From assembly GCF_008727775.1 (NCBI RefSeq), contig NZ_CP044232.1, positions 1,364,001 through 1,428,000 of the forward strand: a DNA stretch of 64,000 bases, read 5' to 3'. The DNA is from Microbacterium lushaniae (GTDB lineage: Bacteria; Actinomycetota; Actinomycetes; Actinomycetales; Microbacteriaceae). This document shows positions 8,505-18,114 of the stretch, in pieces; position 1 is the stretch's first letter; every line of letters begins with the position of its first letter. The notes beneath the pieces were generated by a model. That model did not search any database and was not told where the DNA came from. It saw only the letters and a list, made by a program, of their open reading frames with translations. The translations under genes and the position numbers were made by a program.

Positions 8505-9343
8505 TGCACAGGCCCGCATGGAGCAGCCGGCTCATCGTCAACGGGGTGCTGGTGCTCACGGCCATCTACTTCCTGTTCCCCGTGTGGTGGCTCCTAGTCT
8601 CGGCGACGAAATCGAATGCCGACCTGTTCTCCTCGAACGGCTTCTGGTTCGCCGAGATGAACCTCGTCGAGAACATCCAGGCCGTCTTCGTCCGCGACGG
8701 CGGTCTTTACCCGATCTGGTTCGGGAACTCGGTCGGCTACGGATTGGCCGCGGCGATCGGCGCGACGATCACGTCGGGCGCGTGCGGCTACGCGCTCGCG
8801 AAGTTCCGCTTCCCCGGGGACAAGCTCATCTTCGGCGGCGTCATCGCGGGTCTGCTCATCCCCGGTGCCCTGCTCACCGTGCCGCTCTATCTGGTGGCGG
8901 CCTCCGTCGGCGCCACCAACACGATCTGGGCGATCATCATCCCGTCCATCATCAGCCCGTTCGGGGTCTACCTGTGTCGGGTGTACGCGGAAGGCGCCGT
9001 CCCGGACGAGATCATCGAGTCCGCGCGGATGGACGGAGCCGGCGAACTCCGCATCTTCGGGCAGATCACCGGGCGGATCATGGCTCCCGCCCTGGCCACC
9101 GTCGGTCTGTTCAGCTTCGTCGGTGCGTGGAACGGGTTCATGCTCCCGCTCATCATGCTCTCCGACCGGAGTCTCTATCCGGTGACGCTCGGACTGTACG
9201 CGTGGCAGGCCGACAAGGGCGCGGCAACGTACAACCTGATCCTCGCCGGTTCACTGCTCACGGTCATCCCGCTGGTCATCGGCTTCTTCCTGATGCAGCG
9301 GTTCCTGCGGACGGGACTGACGCTCGGATCGGTGAAGGGCTGA
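8504..9343 (+). CDS. Sugar ABC transporter permease, MalG type
   Basis: A 279-residue inner-membrane permease with about six helices and the conserved loop ESARMDGAGELRIFG at 172-186. It begins at TGATG, sharing one base with the stop of the upstream permease. It pairs with that permease to form the transport channel. Confidence 0.93.
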   Translation: MHRPAWSSRLIVNGVLVLTAIYFLFPVWWLLVSATKSNADLFSSNGFWFAEMNLVENIQAVFVRDGGLYPIWFGNSVGYGLAAAIGATITSGACGYALAKFRFPGDKLIFGGVIAGLLIPGALLTVPLYLVAASVGATNTIWAIIIPSIISPFGVYLCRVYAEGAVPDEIIESARMDGAGELRIFGQITGRIMAPALATVGLFSFVGAWNGFMLPLIMLSDRSLYPVTLGLYAWQADKGAATYNLILAGSLLTVIPLVIGFFLMQRFLRTGLTLGSVKG

Positions 9344-9346
9344 CCC

Positions 9347-11371
9347 ATGATCTGGTACGGCTGCGACTACAACCCCGAGCAGTGGGATGCTGCGACGATC
9401 GATGAGGACCTCCGCCTCATGCGCGAGGCCGGGGTGAATCTCGTCACCCTGGGCGTCTTCGCCTGGGCGTTCATCGAGCCGGCTCCGGGGGAGTACCGGT
9501 TCGAGTGGCTCGACGACCTGATCGACCGCCTCGGCGAGGCGGGTATCGCGGTGGACCTCGCGACGGCGAGCGCGTCGACGCCGGCGTGGCTCGGTGATCT
9601 GGATCCGGAGCTGGCGTCGATCGACGGGTACGGCCGGCGCAGATCCGGCGGCACCCGCGGGCATCATTGCCCGAGCTCGGCGGTCTACCGGAGCGCGTCG
9701 CGGCGCTTGACGGCCGAACTCGCGCGGCGGTACGCGCTGAACCCCACGGTTGTCATGTGGCATTCGGGTAACGAGTTCGGCGGCGCCGCGGCATGCTTCT
9801 GCGGCCGGTGCCGCACGCAGTTCGTTGGCTGGCTGCGCCGCAGGTACGTGGAGCTGGAAGCGCTCAATGACGCGTGGGGCACGGCCTTCTGGTCCCTTCG
9901 GTTCGGAAGTTGGGACCAGATCCAGCCGCCCGGGGTCACCTCCGACTTCGGCAACCCGGCTCAGTACCTCGACTGGGCCCGGTTCCGATCCGATCTGCTG
10001 CTCGAGCAGTTCACCGCCGAGCGTGACCTGATCAAGGCGGTCGCCCCGCACGCTCAGGTCATGACCAACTTCATGGGGCTGTTCCACGGTCTCGATTACT
10101 GGAAATGGGCGCGGGCGGAGGACCTCGTCACCGACGACACCTACCCCGACCCCAACGATCCCTGCGGTGCGCGCGACAACGCGCTCCACATCGACCTCAT
10201 GCGCTCGCTGGCCGAAGGCAAGGAACTGCTCATCCTCGAACAGGCCGTCGGCGCGGTGCAATGGCGAGACGTGAACACGCCCAAACGCCCGGGCCAGTTC
10301 CGGCTGTGGTCGATGCAGGCGGTCGCGCGCGGCGCGCAGGGCATCTGCCAGTTCCAATGGCGGGCGTCGATTCGCGGTGCCGAGACGTTCCACTCGGGCA
10401 TGGTCGGTCACGCGGGGCCGGTCGGGCCGCGCTGGGCCGAGGTGGTCGGGCTGGGCGGCGAACTCGCGACGATCGAGACGGCCGTCGGCGACCGCGTCGA
10501 GTCCGACGTGGCCATCATGCTGGACTGGAACAGCCTGTGGGCCCGGCGGGAGGCGCACGGACCAGACGCCGACGCGCCAGACGTCGAGCTTCGACGATGG
10601 CATGCGGCGTTCTTCGAACTCGGCATCCCCACCGACTTCGTCTCGGTCGACTCGGACCTCGACGCGTACCGTCTCCTGGTGCTCCCGAGCCACTTCCTCG
10701 TCTCCGAGTCGACGGCGCAGCGCATCTCCGCGTTCGTCACGGCAGGCGGTCATGTGGTCGGCACCCACCTCACGGGTGTGGTCGATGACACCCTCGGCGT
10801 GCACCGGGGCGGGTACCCGGGACCGCTCAGCGAACTCTTCGGAGTCCGGGTGCTCGAGCACTGGCCACTCGCGGAGATCGCGTCCCCCGCTTCGGGTGCG
10901 GCCCGGATCTCCGCGGCCGTCGCCCCGCCCCACCCCGGCCGGCTCGTGCGCGGTGACGGTGTGGGCGAACTGGCCTACGCGCGCTTCGCCGAGCATGTGC
11001 AGCTTCTCGACCTCGAACGCCGAGCGGAGGCCGTCGCCGCGTTCGTCGGCGGCGATCTCGAGGCCGCGCCGGCGATCACGAGTCGCACGCACGGCGCGGG
11101 GCGGGCGACGTACCTCGCGGCCTCGCTGGAAGAGGCGTCGCTGATCGCCACGGCCGGCCGGCTCGCCGCCGACGCCGGCATCGTCCCGACGCTGCCCGGC
11201 CTGCCACCCGGAATCGAAGCGGTTCGTCGGGGGCGATACCTGTTCCTACTCAATCACGGCGACCTCGAGCAGACGGTGGACGTCACCTCCGCTCGCGTCG
11301 CAGACCCGGGTGACGGCCGTGTCCGCGTGGCGCCGCGGGACGTCCGGATCATCGCCCTCGCCTCCGCATGA
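9347..11371 (+). CDS. Beta-galactosidase, glycoside hydrolase family 42
   Basis: A 674-residue GH42 enzyme that removes terminal beta-galactose, probably inside the cell as no signal peptide is seen. It starts WYGCDYNPEQW, the usual GH42 opening. The acid/base is Glu143 in HSGNEFGG and the nucleophile is Glu298 in LILEQAVGAVQW. Cys108, Cys150, Cys152 and Cys155 match the zinc-binding cluster of many members. A flavodoxin-like trimerisation domain follows from about 390 and a small beta domain ends the protein. It lies 3 bases after the permease gene in the same operon. Confidence 0.93.
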   Translation: MIWYGCDYNPEQWDAATIDEDLRLMREAGVNLVTLGVFAWAFIEPAPGEYRFEWLDDLIDRLGEAGIAVDLATASASTPAWLGDLDPELASIDGYGRRRSGGTRGHHCPSSAVYRSASRRLTAELARRYALNPTVVMWHSGNEFGGAAACFCGRCRTQFVGWLRRRYVELEALNDAWGTAFWSLRFGSWDQIQPPGVTSDFGNPAQYLDWARFRSDLLLEQFTAERDLIKAVAPHAQVMTNFMGLFHGLDYWKWARAEDLVTDDTYPDPNDPCGARDNALHIDLMRSLAEGKELLILEQAVGAVQWRDVNTPKRPGQFRLWSMQAVARGAQGICQFQWRASIRGAETFHSGMVGHAGPVGPRWAEVVGLGGELATIETAVGDRVESDVAIMLDWNSLWARREAHGPDADAPDVELRRWHAAFFELGIPTDFVSVDSDLDAYRLLVLPSHFLVSESTAQRISAFVTAGGHVVGTHLTGVVDDTLGVHRGGYPGPLSELFGVRVLEHWPLAEIASPASGAARISAAVAPPHPGRLVRGDGVGELAYARFAEHVQLLDLERRAEAVAAFVGGDLEAAPAITSRTHGAGRATYLAASLEEASLIATAGRLAADAGIVPTLPGLPPGIEAVRRGRYLFLLNHGDLEQTVDVTSARVADPGDGRVRVAPRDVRIIALASA

Positions 11372-11391
11372 GGGGCACGAAGGAGAACGAG

Positions 11392-12576
11392 ATGTCGGTT
11401 GACTGCCGGTTCGGAGCCAACTACACGCCCTCGAAGGGCTGGCTGTACGGCTGGGTCGACTGGGACCCCGCCTCTATCCGGCGCGACTTGGAGGCGATCG
11501 CCGGGCTCGGCTTCGACCACATCCGACTGCAGTGCCTGTGGACGTACTTCCAGCCCAACCGCACGTTCGTGAGTCCCACGATGCTCACGCGACTGACCGA
11601 GGTCGTGGAGATGGCCGCCGAGTGCGGTCTCGATGTCGTCATCTGCGTCCTGAACGGGTGGATGTCCGGCACATTCTTCCGTCCGATGTGGCAGCGGGAG
11701 TCGACGAACCTGTTCACCGACACCGAGGCGCTCGACGCTGAGCGGCGCCTGATCACGGCGGTGGCCGGCGCAGTCCAGGGCCACCGGAACGTCCTCGGGA
11801 TCGACATCGGCAATGAGCCCAACGCGCTCGCGTCGTATCGCGGCAACAATGTGTCGCGTAGCGAGGGCGACGCGTGGGCATCGGCGCTGCTCGAGCACTC
11901 CGAGCGTGTGATGCCCGGTGGATTGCACACCATCGGCGTCGACCATATGCCCTGGCTCCGCGATGATGCGCCATTCAGCCGTGAACGCCTCGGGGAGGCG
12001 GGTGCAGTGACGAGCATCCATTCGTGGGTCTACTTCACGGGTGCGCTCGAACGCTATGGCAGGGAGGGCACGGGAACGCTCCACCTCGCCCGGTACCTGA
12101 TCGAACTGGGTCGGGCCTACGGACGGACGGACGGTCGGCCGGTGTGGTTGCAGGAGATCGGCGTCTCCTCCGAGTGGGTTCCGGAAGAGGCGCTGCCGGA
12201 GTTCGCGGCCGCGCTGCTCCGGAACGCGCTGATCGCGAGGCCGTGGGGCGTCACGTGGTGGTGCTCCCACGACATCGACCGCGCACTCACGGGATTCGAC
12301 GAGCTCGAGTACGACCTCGGCCTGCTGACCGTGGACAACCAGGTCAAGCCCGTGGGCGCCGCGCTCGCGGAGGTGATCGCGGCGCATCGCCGCGGTGCCG
12401 CGCTCGATCCAGCCGACCTCGCCCGTCCCCGGCCGGAGCTCGTGCTGCCGGAGGGCCAGGTGCCGGACCTCGCCTTCGCGGATGGCTATTTCGATCTCGT
12501 TGCTCGCGGCGAGGATCCCGTCATCGTGTGCGAGGAGACCGCGATTGTCCGGTCGAGCCGGGCCTCGCAGGGTTGA
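11392..12576 (+). CDS. Glycoside hydrolase, GH5-like (clan A)
   Basis: A 394-residue TIM-barrel glycosidase without a signal peptide. Glu142 in GIDIGNEPN is the probable acid/base and Glu255 in VWLQEIGVSSEW the probable nucleophile, the spacing seen in GH5 and related clan GH-A families. The chosen ATG at 11392 has AAGGAG 8 bases upstream; an ATG at 11368 overlapping the previous stop is possible. It would act on the same oligosaccharide as the beta-galactosidase, perhaps as a beta-mannosidase or beta-glucosidase. The exact family and specificity are not resolved. Confidence 0.75.
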   Translation: MSVDCRFGANYTPSKGWLYGWVDWDPASIRRDLEAIAGLGFDHIRLQCLWTYFQPNRTFVSPTMLTRLTEVVEMAAECGLDVVICVLNGWMSGTFFRPMWQRESTNLFTDTEALDAERRLITAVAGAVQGHRNVLGIDIGNEPNALASYRGNNVSRSEGDAWASALLEHSERVMPGGLHTIGVDHMPWLRDDAPFSRERLGEAGAVTSIHSWVYFTGALERYGREGTGTLHLARYLIELGRAYGRTDGRPVWLQEIGVSSEWVPEEALPEFAAALLRNALIARPWGVTWWCSHDIDRALTGFDELEYDLGLLTVDNQVKPVGAALAEVIAAHRRGAALDPADLARPRPELVLPEGQVPDLAFADGYFDLVARGEDPVIVCEETAIVRSSRASQG

Positions 12577-12699
12577 CCGGGTCGCCCGCGTTGTCGGAGT
12601 CGCGTGATTCCGGACTGTTCGGCGGAGGCCGACCCACAAGTGCGCCTCGAGCTCATGTCGAGAGCCGAGAACGACGCTCTCACCTGATGGTTCCCTCAC

Positions 12700-14358
12700 T
12701 CATCCCGCGGAGAGGTCACGCCGGCGGAAACCGGCAACGGCGACCACAAACAGTGCCAGCGCTGCCGCGCTCAGGCCGATCATGTGCGCCGGGTTGAGCG
12801 GCGTGGCGGGGTAGTCGCCGATCCACCAGAAGGGCGACAGCGCTCTGAGCGCGGCTGGGAGGTTCACGAGGACACCGAAGAACGTTTCGACGACGACGTA
12901 GGCGAACAGGGCCCACGCGAGCGGGGTCGCTCGAGGTATCCATGCGTAGAGCGCGGCGGTGAACGCGAGCATCACCGCGATGGCGAGAGAGAACGCCCCG
13001 GCACTGGTGAGCAGGGTTCCGAGGCCGACGTCGCCCCCGGAGATGAGAACTCCGATCCACAGCGCGACTGCGCCGCCGACGGTGACCAGAACGAAGGTGC
13101 CCAGCCCGACCACCCCCAGATGCGAGAGCAGCACGGTGGCCCTCGGTACGGGGCGGGACAGGGTCAGTCCCAGGCGCCCCTCATCCTCTTCGGACTTGAT
13201 CCGCAGGGTCGTGGCGATGCAGTAAACGGCGGCGGCGAGCGCGTTGTGCAGCATCATCAGCCCCAGGAACGCCGCCAGCGGATCGTCTCCGAAGATCGCA
13301 GCGGTGAGGTCGTTCTGATCGGCGATGTCACGTAGGACGTCGCCGAAGCCTTCGCCGACGAACAGGCCGGTGAGTCCGAACATGGCGACGCAGCCGACAA
13401 GCCACCACAGCAGCGAGGTCCGCTGCTGTCGGAGGGCCAGTGCGAATGGATGGGCCAGAGCGGGAGTCGCGTCGGAGCGACCCGTGCGTTCGGGCAGGAG
13501 CGCACCGCCGAGGTCTCGGCGCGATGCGAGGAGAGCGCCGATCGCGAGGGTGAGGATGATCGCGAACACGCTCACCCCGAGCGGCCACACCCGCAGGTCG
13601 ACGTACGCCCTCAACTGCTGCGGCCAGGCGAGGGGCGAGAACCAGGAGAGCGGACTGCCGTGCGGCTGCACGATGTCCCCCAGACCGCGGATCATCAATG
13701 CGAGCCCGAGGGCGGCCATGGCGAGCCCTGACGCGCCGCGTGGGTGCAGGGTGAGTTGGCAGGTGACCGTGGTGACCCCGGCGAACACCAGCGCTGTCGC
13801 CATGAGCCCGGCCATCATCGCGATCGTGTCGGGAACGGGGAGCCCTGCAGCGATCAGAAGCGCGCTGCCCAGTACGGCGAAAGCCGCATCCGCGATCGCG
13901 ACCAGAAGGAAGGCGGCCACCTGCGCCGCGTGTCGCCCGACAGGCAGGGCGCGAACCAGCTCGGCCCGGCCGCTTGCTTCCTCAGAGCGGGTATTGCGGG
14001 TGATCTGGAGGATGTTCATGACCGCCAGGAGCACCATGAGCCAGATGGTCATCTCGTTGGCGAACATCGCACCGGCGGTGTAGTCGTCCGCTCCGTAGCC
14101 GGGGCCGCTGAGGAAGACGCCACCCGGGTTGGATATGGATGCGGCGCGGTTCTGGCGGTCCGCTGCCGTCGGGTAGAGCGCGCTGGTCGCTGTCACGTAG
14201 TACACGCAGAACACCGCGAGGGACCCGACCCACACGGCCAGGCGCCGCCAGTCGCGTCGGAGCAGGAAGCGCAGAAGGTGTCCGGTGCCCACCGTCGCCG
14301 AAGCCCAGGTGGGTGCCTGACCCATGGGGCGGGTGCGCGCGACGGTTCTCGACGTCAT
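12700..14358 (-). CDS. ABC-2 type exporter permease (large, polyketide-exporter-like)
   Basis: A 552-residue protein with about twelve transmembrane helices, arranged as two similar halves, like actinobacterial exporters of polyketide antibiotics. It overlaps the ATPase gene by four bases (ATGA at 14355-14358), so the pair forms one exporter. It is the last gene of a minus-strand run beginning near 17.87 kb. The substrate is unknown; drug or secondary-metabolite export is inferred from the family. Confidence 0.85.
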   Translation of the reverse strand: MTSRTVARTRPMGQAPTWASATVGTGHLLRFLLRRDWRRLAVWVGSLAVFCVYYVTATSALYPTAADRQNRAASISNPGGVFLSGPGYGADDYTAGAMFANEMTIWLMVLLAVMNILQITRNTRSEEASGRAELVRALPVGRHAAQVAAFLLVAIADAAFAVLGSALLIAAGLPVPDTIAMMAGLMATALVFAGVTTVTCQLTLHPRGASGLAMAALGLALMIRGLGDIVQPHGSPLSWFSPLAWPQQLRAYVDLRVWPLGVSVFAIILTLAIGALLASRRDLGGALLPERTGRSDATPALAHPFALALRQQRTSLLWWLVGCVAMFGLTGLFVGEGFGDVLRDIADQNDLTAAIFGDDPLAAFLGLMMLHNALAAAVYCIATTLRIKSEEDEGRLGLTLSRPVPRATVLLSHLGVVGLGTFVLVTVGGAVALWIGVLISGGDVGLGTLLTSAGAFSLAIAVMLAFTAALYAWIPRATPLAWALFAYVVVETFFGVLVNLPAALRALSPFWWIGDYPATPLNPAHMIGLSAAALALFVVAVAGFRRRDLSAG

Positions 14359-15320
14359 CTGGCGACCGCCCCGGAGTGCGCGAGGCCGCCGACGGTGTCG
14401 GCGGAATCACCGTAATGCCGCAGGAACAGTTCCTCGAGCGACGGTGGTGCGGCGGAGAGCGCGCGCACGCCGAGCTGGGTGAGTGCGACGAGAACGTCGC
14501 CCATGGCGGCGGCGTCGACCGCGAACCCGACCCGGGTGCCGTCCTCTCCCGGCGAGATGGTGAGGTCGTGCACCCCGGTGACCGACCGCAGGGTGGTCGG
14601 ATCATGCGCGACCACGGCGGTGACCGCCGTGCGGGTCAGGTGACGCAGCTGGGTGATACTGCCGTTCTCGACCGTACGACCGTTACGGATGATGGTCACG
14701 GTGTCACAGAGCTTCTCCACCTCGCTCAGGATGTGGGAGGACAGCAGAACCGACTTGCCGGCCGCCTTGGCCTGCTGGACCTGCTCGGTGAAGATCGCCT
14801 CCATGAGCGGGTCCAGGCCCGAGGTCGGCTCGTCGAAGATGTAGAGCTCCGGGTCGATGAGGAACGCCGCCACCAGCGCCACCTTCTGGCGGTTGCCCTT
14901 CGAATAGGTCCGTGCCTTCTTCGTCGGATCCAGGTCGAAGCGGTCCAGCAGTTCGGCCTTGCGGGACTGCCGTCTCGCGGTGTCGGACGACGGGCGATGC
15001 AACCGTGTGAGGTAATCGATCGCCTCTCCGCCGGTGAGGTTCGGCCAGAGGCTCACATCGCCGGGGACGTAGGCCAACCGGCGGTGCAGGGCGACGGCAT
15101 CGCGCCACGCGTCACCGCCGAAGAGCCGGGCGATGCCGGAATCCGTCCGCTGCAATCCCAGCAAGGCCCGGATCGTGGTCGATTTGCCGGCGCCGTTCGG
15201 GCCGAGGAAGCCGGCGACCTCCCCGGGACGGACGGTCAGGTTGAGGCCGTCGAGCGCTGTGACAGAGCCGAACGACTTGCGCAGATCGACGACTTCGATC
15301 GGGTTGCCGGTCATGGTCAT
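14355..15320 (-). CDS. ABC transporter ATP-binding protein
   Basis: A 321-residue ATPase with Walker [10 protein letters not shown] (40-48), signature [14 protein letters not shown] (the Lys for Gly variation is common in this subfamily) and Walker [14 protein letters not shown]. The C-terminal ~90 residues form the extra domain of drug-resistance ATPases. It powers the following large permease. The first codons contain two ATGs (MTMTG). Confidence 0.92.
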   Translation of the reverse strand: MTMTGNPIEVVDLRKSFGSVTALDGLNLTVRPGEVAGFLGPNGAGKSTTIRALLGLQRTDSGIARLFGGDAWRDAVALHRRLAYVPGDVSLWPNLTGGEAIDYLTRLHRPSSDTARRQSRKAELLDRFDLDPTKKARTYSKGNRQKVALVAAFLIDPELYIFDEPTSGLDPLMEAIFTEQVQQAKAAGKSVLLSSHILSEVEKLCDTVTIIRNGRTVENGSITQLRHLTRTAVTAVVAHDPTTLRSVTGVHDLTISPGEDGTRVGFAVDAAAMGDVLVALTQLGVRALSAAPPSLEELFLRHYGDSADTVGGLAHSGAVAR

Positions 15321-15420
15321 GTGAGTGATCCGTTCGTAGGGTTCGTTGAGAGGGCGCGGGCAGCGCGCAGCGAATGCGGCGAGGCCGGGCGCGGCCTCAC
15401 CGGGTGCAGTCGGTGGTCGG

Positions 15421-16197
15421 CTACGGGGCGTGGTCGTCGGCGGGCACTCGCTGCACGCGGGTCCAGCCTTTCCAGCCCCGCTCCTCCAGGAGGGTCAGCA
15501 GCCGCCTCGCAGCCGGTGCGGCCTGAGCCATGGTCGCGTCCAGCAGGGCGACGAAGCGGTCGTCCAACCCGTCGCCGCCCGTCGTGCCGGCCTCGACGGC
15601 ACGCACATTGATCCGGTGCAGGATGTCGGCGGCCTCGACCACGCGCGGATCGTCCGCCGTCCAGGTCATCCCGTCGCTCAGAAGCGTGTAGAGCCGCACC
15701 ATGTCGGGGTCGTCCAGGTCGGCGTGCTTCTGAGCGATCACGGCGTCGATCTGGTCTGGTAGCTGGGCGGCAACCATGATCCAGGCGTCTCTTTCCAGCT
15801 CGATGTACCGCTCCTCGATGCCGAGCCCGCGCAGCCGGTCCAGATAACCGACCACGCTGGCCGGCAGCGCGGTCGACTCGCCGGCGGCGAGCCGGGCGAG
15901 CCGCCTGCGGGAGTCCTGCAGCCGTCGAACCTCGGTACGCAGCCGCTTGTCGATCTCCCGCACCCCCGCCGCGAACTCGTGCGGGCCGGCGTCGAGGAGG
16001 TCCTCCACCTGGGCGAGAGGCACGCCGGCGCCGGCCAGGACGTGGATGCGGATCAGCCGCACGACGGCGGCGGCGTCGTAGCTGCGGTACCCGGAGCGGT
16101 CGCGTTCCGGCTCGGGCAGCAGCCCGACCTTGTGGTAGTGGCGGACGGTGGCCACCGTCACCCCGGCATATGCGGCGAGTTGGCTGATCGCGAGCAT
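15421..16197 (-). CDS. MerR-family transcriptional regulator
   Basis: A 258-residue protein with the MerR helix-turn-helix at residues 1-70 ([20 protein letters not shown], then [13 protein letters not shown]) and a long helical C-terminal sensor domain. ATG 16197 was chosen over GTG 16206. It lies between two ABC exporter gene pairs transcribed in the same direction and probably controls one or both in response to a transported compound. Two relatives occur at 20.9 and 22.8 kb. Confidence 0.9.
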   Translation of the reverse strand: MLAISQLAAYAGVTVATVRHYHKVGLLPEPERDRSGYRSYDAAAVVRLIRIHVLAGAGVPLAQVEDLLDAGPHEFAAGVREIDKRLRTEVRRLQDSRRRLARLAAGESTALPASVVGYLDRLRGLGIEERYIELERDAWIMVAAQLPDQIDAVIAQKHADLDDPDMVRLYTLLSDGMTWTADDPRVVEAADILHRINVRAVEAGTTGGDGLDDRFVALLDATMAQAAPAARRLLTLLEERGWKGWTRVQRVPADDHAP

Positions 16198-16212
16198 GAC
16201 ACCCACCCTGCC

Positions 16213-16986
16213 TCAGGCGATCTTCCGCCGGTAGACGACCATCGCGGCGACGTACGCCGCGATGAAGATGCCGACGCACCACGCCAGCGCGATCCAGATG
16301 TCGCCGCTCACCGGCTGCCGGGTGAACAGATCGCGGATGGTGTTGACGATGGAGGTCACTGGCTGGTGCTCCGCGAACCACCGCACGGGGCCGGGCATCG
16401 ACGCGGTGGGCACGAACGCGGAGCTGATGAACGGCAGGAAGATCAGCGGGTAGGAGAAGGCGCTGGCACCCTCGATCGACTTCGCCGACAGGCCGGCGAT
16501 GACCGCGACCCAGGTCAGCGCGAGGATGAACAGGAGCAGCATGCCGGCCACCGCGAGCCACCCGAGCACTCCCGCATCCGCTCGGAAACCGAGCAGCAGC
16601 GCGACGCCGATGACCAGCACAACCGAGATGAGGTTGGCCGTCAGCGAGGTCAGCACGTGCGCCCAGAGCGCTGCCGAGCGGGCGATGGGCATGGAGTGGA
16701 ACCGGTCGAAGATTCCGCCCTGCATGTCGGTGAAGAGCCGGTATGCGGTGTAGGAGATGCCCATGGCCACCGTGATCAAGAGGACGCCAGGCAGCACGTA
16801 GTCGATGTATCCGCCCGACGCGGAGTCGGGGCCGGTGTCCACGGCGCCGCCGAGCACGTAGACGAACAGCAGCATGATCGCGATCGGCATCACGGCGGTC
16901 GTGATGATCGTGTCGGGGCTGCGGGTGACGTGCTTCAGCGAACGGCCGGTGAGGGTGGCGGTGTCGCCGAAAAAGCGCGAGGTCAT
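16213..16986 (-). CDS. ABC-2 type drug exporter permease, DrrB-like
   Basis: A 257-residue membrane protein with about six helices, matching the DrrB-type permeases (FDRFHSMPIARSAALWAHVLTS is the usual cytoplasmic loop). It overlaps the ATPase gene by four bases (16983-16986). With that ATPase it forms an efflux pump of the daunorubicin-resistance type; the true substrate is unknown. Confidence 0.9.
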   Translation of the reverse strand: MTSRFFGDTATLTGRSLKHVTRSPDTIITTAVMPIAIMLLFVYVLGGAVDTGPDSASGGYIDYVLPGVLLITVAMGISYTAYRLFTDMQGGIFDRFHSMPIARSAALWAHVLTSLTANLISVVLVIGVALLLGFRADAGVLGWLAVAGMLLLFILALTWVAVIAGLSAKSIEGASAFSYPLIFLPFISSAFVPTASMPGPVRWFAEHQPVTSIVNTIRDLFTRQPVSGDIWIALAWCVGIFIAAYVAAMVVYRRKIA

Positions 16987-17798
16987 GGTGTTCCCTTCTC
17001 GTCGGCACCGTTGTACCGGGCGTCGCTGTCGCTGTCCGCGCCCACGAGCGCGAGGAAGATGTCTTCCAGGGAGGGTTGTTTCTCGACGTACTCGACTTCG
17101 GTGGGCGGCAGGAGCTGCTTCAGCTCGTCCAGGGTTCCCTCGACGATGATCCGGCCCTTGTGCAGGATCGCGATCTGATCCGCCAGTTCCTCGGCTTCAT
17201 CCAGATACTGCGTCGTCAGCAGCACGGTCGTCCCGCCCGCTGCGAGCTTTTCGACCGCCTTCCACACCTCGATGCGCAGCTCCGGGTCAAGGCCGGTGGT
17301 CGGCTCGTCCAGGAACACCACCGGCGGGTTCCCGATCAGGCTCATCGCGATGTCCAGCCGTCGGCGCATGCCGCCCGAGTACGTGCCGACCTTCCGCCCG
17401 CCGGCATCCGTCAGTGCGAACCGGCCGAGCAGGTCGTCGGCGATCGCACCCGGGTTCTTCAGGTGGCGGAGCTTGGCCACGAGGACCAGATTCTCCCGGC
17501 CGGTGAGGATGTCGTCCACGGCGGCGAACTGACCGGTGAGGCTGATGGACTCCCGTACCTGTGCGGGCTGGGAGGAGACGTCGAAACCGTTGATGGTGGC
17601 CGTTCCCGCGTCCGAGCGCAGGAGCGTGGACAAGATCCTGACGACGGTGGTCTTGCCCGCCCCGTTGGAGCCGAGGAGGGCGAAGATGCTTCCAGGGGCG
17701 ACTTCGAAGTCCACCCCGCGGAGCACCGCGAGCTTCCCGTACGACTTCTCCAGCGCGTGCACCCGGATCGCCGGCGCAACTGTCGTCCCCGCGGTCAT
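16983..17798 (-). CDS. ABC transporter ATP-binding protein, DrrA-like
   Basis: A 271-residue ATPase with Walker A GSNGAGKTT (43-51), signature YSGGMRRRLDIAMSL and Walker B VVFLDEPTTGLDP. ATG 17798 is chosen because the product then starts just before the family core. It forms an ATGA overlap with the small upstream frame at 17795-17869, so its translation is probably coupled to that frame. Together with the DrrB-like permease it makes an exporter. Confidence 0.92.
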   Translation of the reverse strand: MTAGTTVAPAIRVHALEKSYGKLAVLRGVDFEVAPGSIFALLGSNGAGKTTVVRILSTLLRSDAGTATINGFDVSSQPAQVRESISLTGQFAAVDDILTGRENLVLVAKLRHLKNPGAIADDLLGRFALTDAGGRKVGTYSGGMRRRLDIAMSLIGNPPVVFLDEPTTGLDPELRIEVWKAVEKLAAGGTTVLLTTQYLDEAEELADQIAILHKGRIIVEGTLDELKQLLPPTEVEYVEKQPSLEDIFLALVGADSDSDARYNGADEKGTP

Positions 17799-17869
17799 GA
17801 CCGGCGGCTCCCGTTCTCTGCCCCGTCGTCCATGTCGCCGACGACCTTCTCGATGAAACCCGACATCAT
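17795..17869 (-). pseudogene. 24-codon frame resembling the N-terminus of a DUF1048 protein
   Basis: The frame starts with two ATGs behind a GAGAGAGGCGG ribosome-binding stretch and ends in a TGA overlapping the DrrA-like start. It reads MSGFIEKVVGDMDD, which from memory resembles the opening of DUF1048 proteins often encoded directly before such drug-export operons. The next residues (GAENGSRRS) do not fit that family. The simplest reading is a gene cut down to its ribosome-binding site and first codons, kept perhaps because it couples translation of the ATPase. A chance match is possible. Confidence 0.45.
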
Positions 17870-18114
17870 CCGCCTCTCTCGATGGGCCGCGCCGCCTCTG
17901 CGGGGGCCGCTGCACTCAGGATGCGGGGTTGATGCAGGATCAAGGTCAAGACCCGATCTGCCTCGGGATTCGCCCGTGCCGCGCGGTTGCCCGGGTCGGG
18001 CACGGGGCGGTGATCCTCTGCCCGGCCATAGTGTGGGGTAAGCACAGGGTCGGTGTGCGCGGATTCCAAAAAGACCGCACCGGTCTCGACTGATGTCACG
18101 GGGGGTGACGACGC
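17870..18114. other. Intergenic region between the DrrAB-like operon and the LAL regulator
   Basis: The 245 bases separate divergent transcripts. They hold a CCCGTGCC / GGCACGGG inverted repeat (17973-17980 and 17999-18006), the palindrome at 18072-18086, and a GTCAC / GTGAC pair (18095-18109) next to the GGGGGTG ribosome-binding stretch of the LAL gene. Promoters for both sides must lie here, but I see no strong consensus boxes. Confidence 0.4.
18072..18086. promoter_or_regulatory. Inverted repeat AGACCG-CAC-CGGTCT before the LAL regulator gene
   Basis: Perfect 6-base arms around three bases, ending 28 bases before the GTG start of the LAL regulator. It could be an operator for that gene or a small RNA hairpin in its leader. 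Confidence 0.35.
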
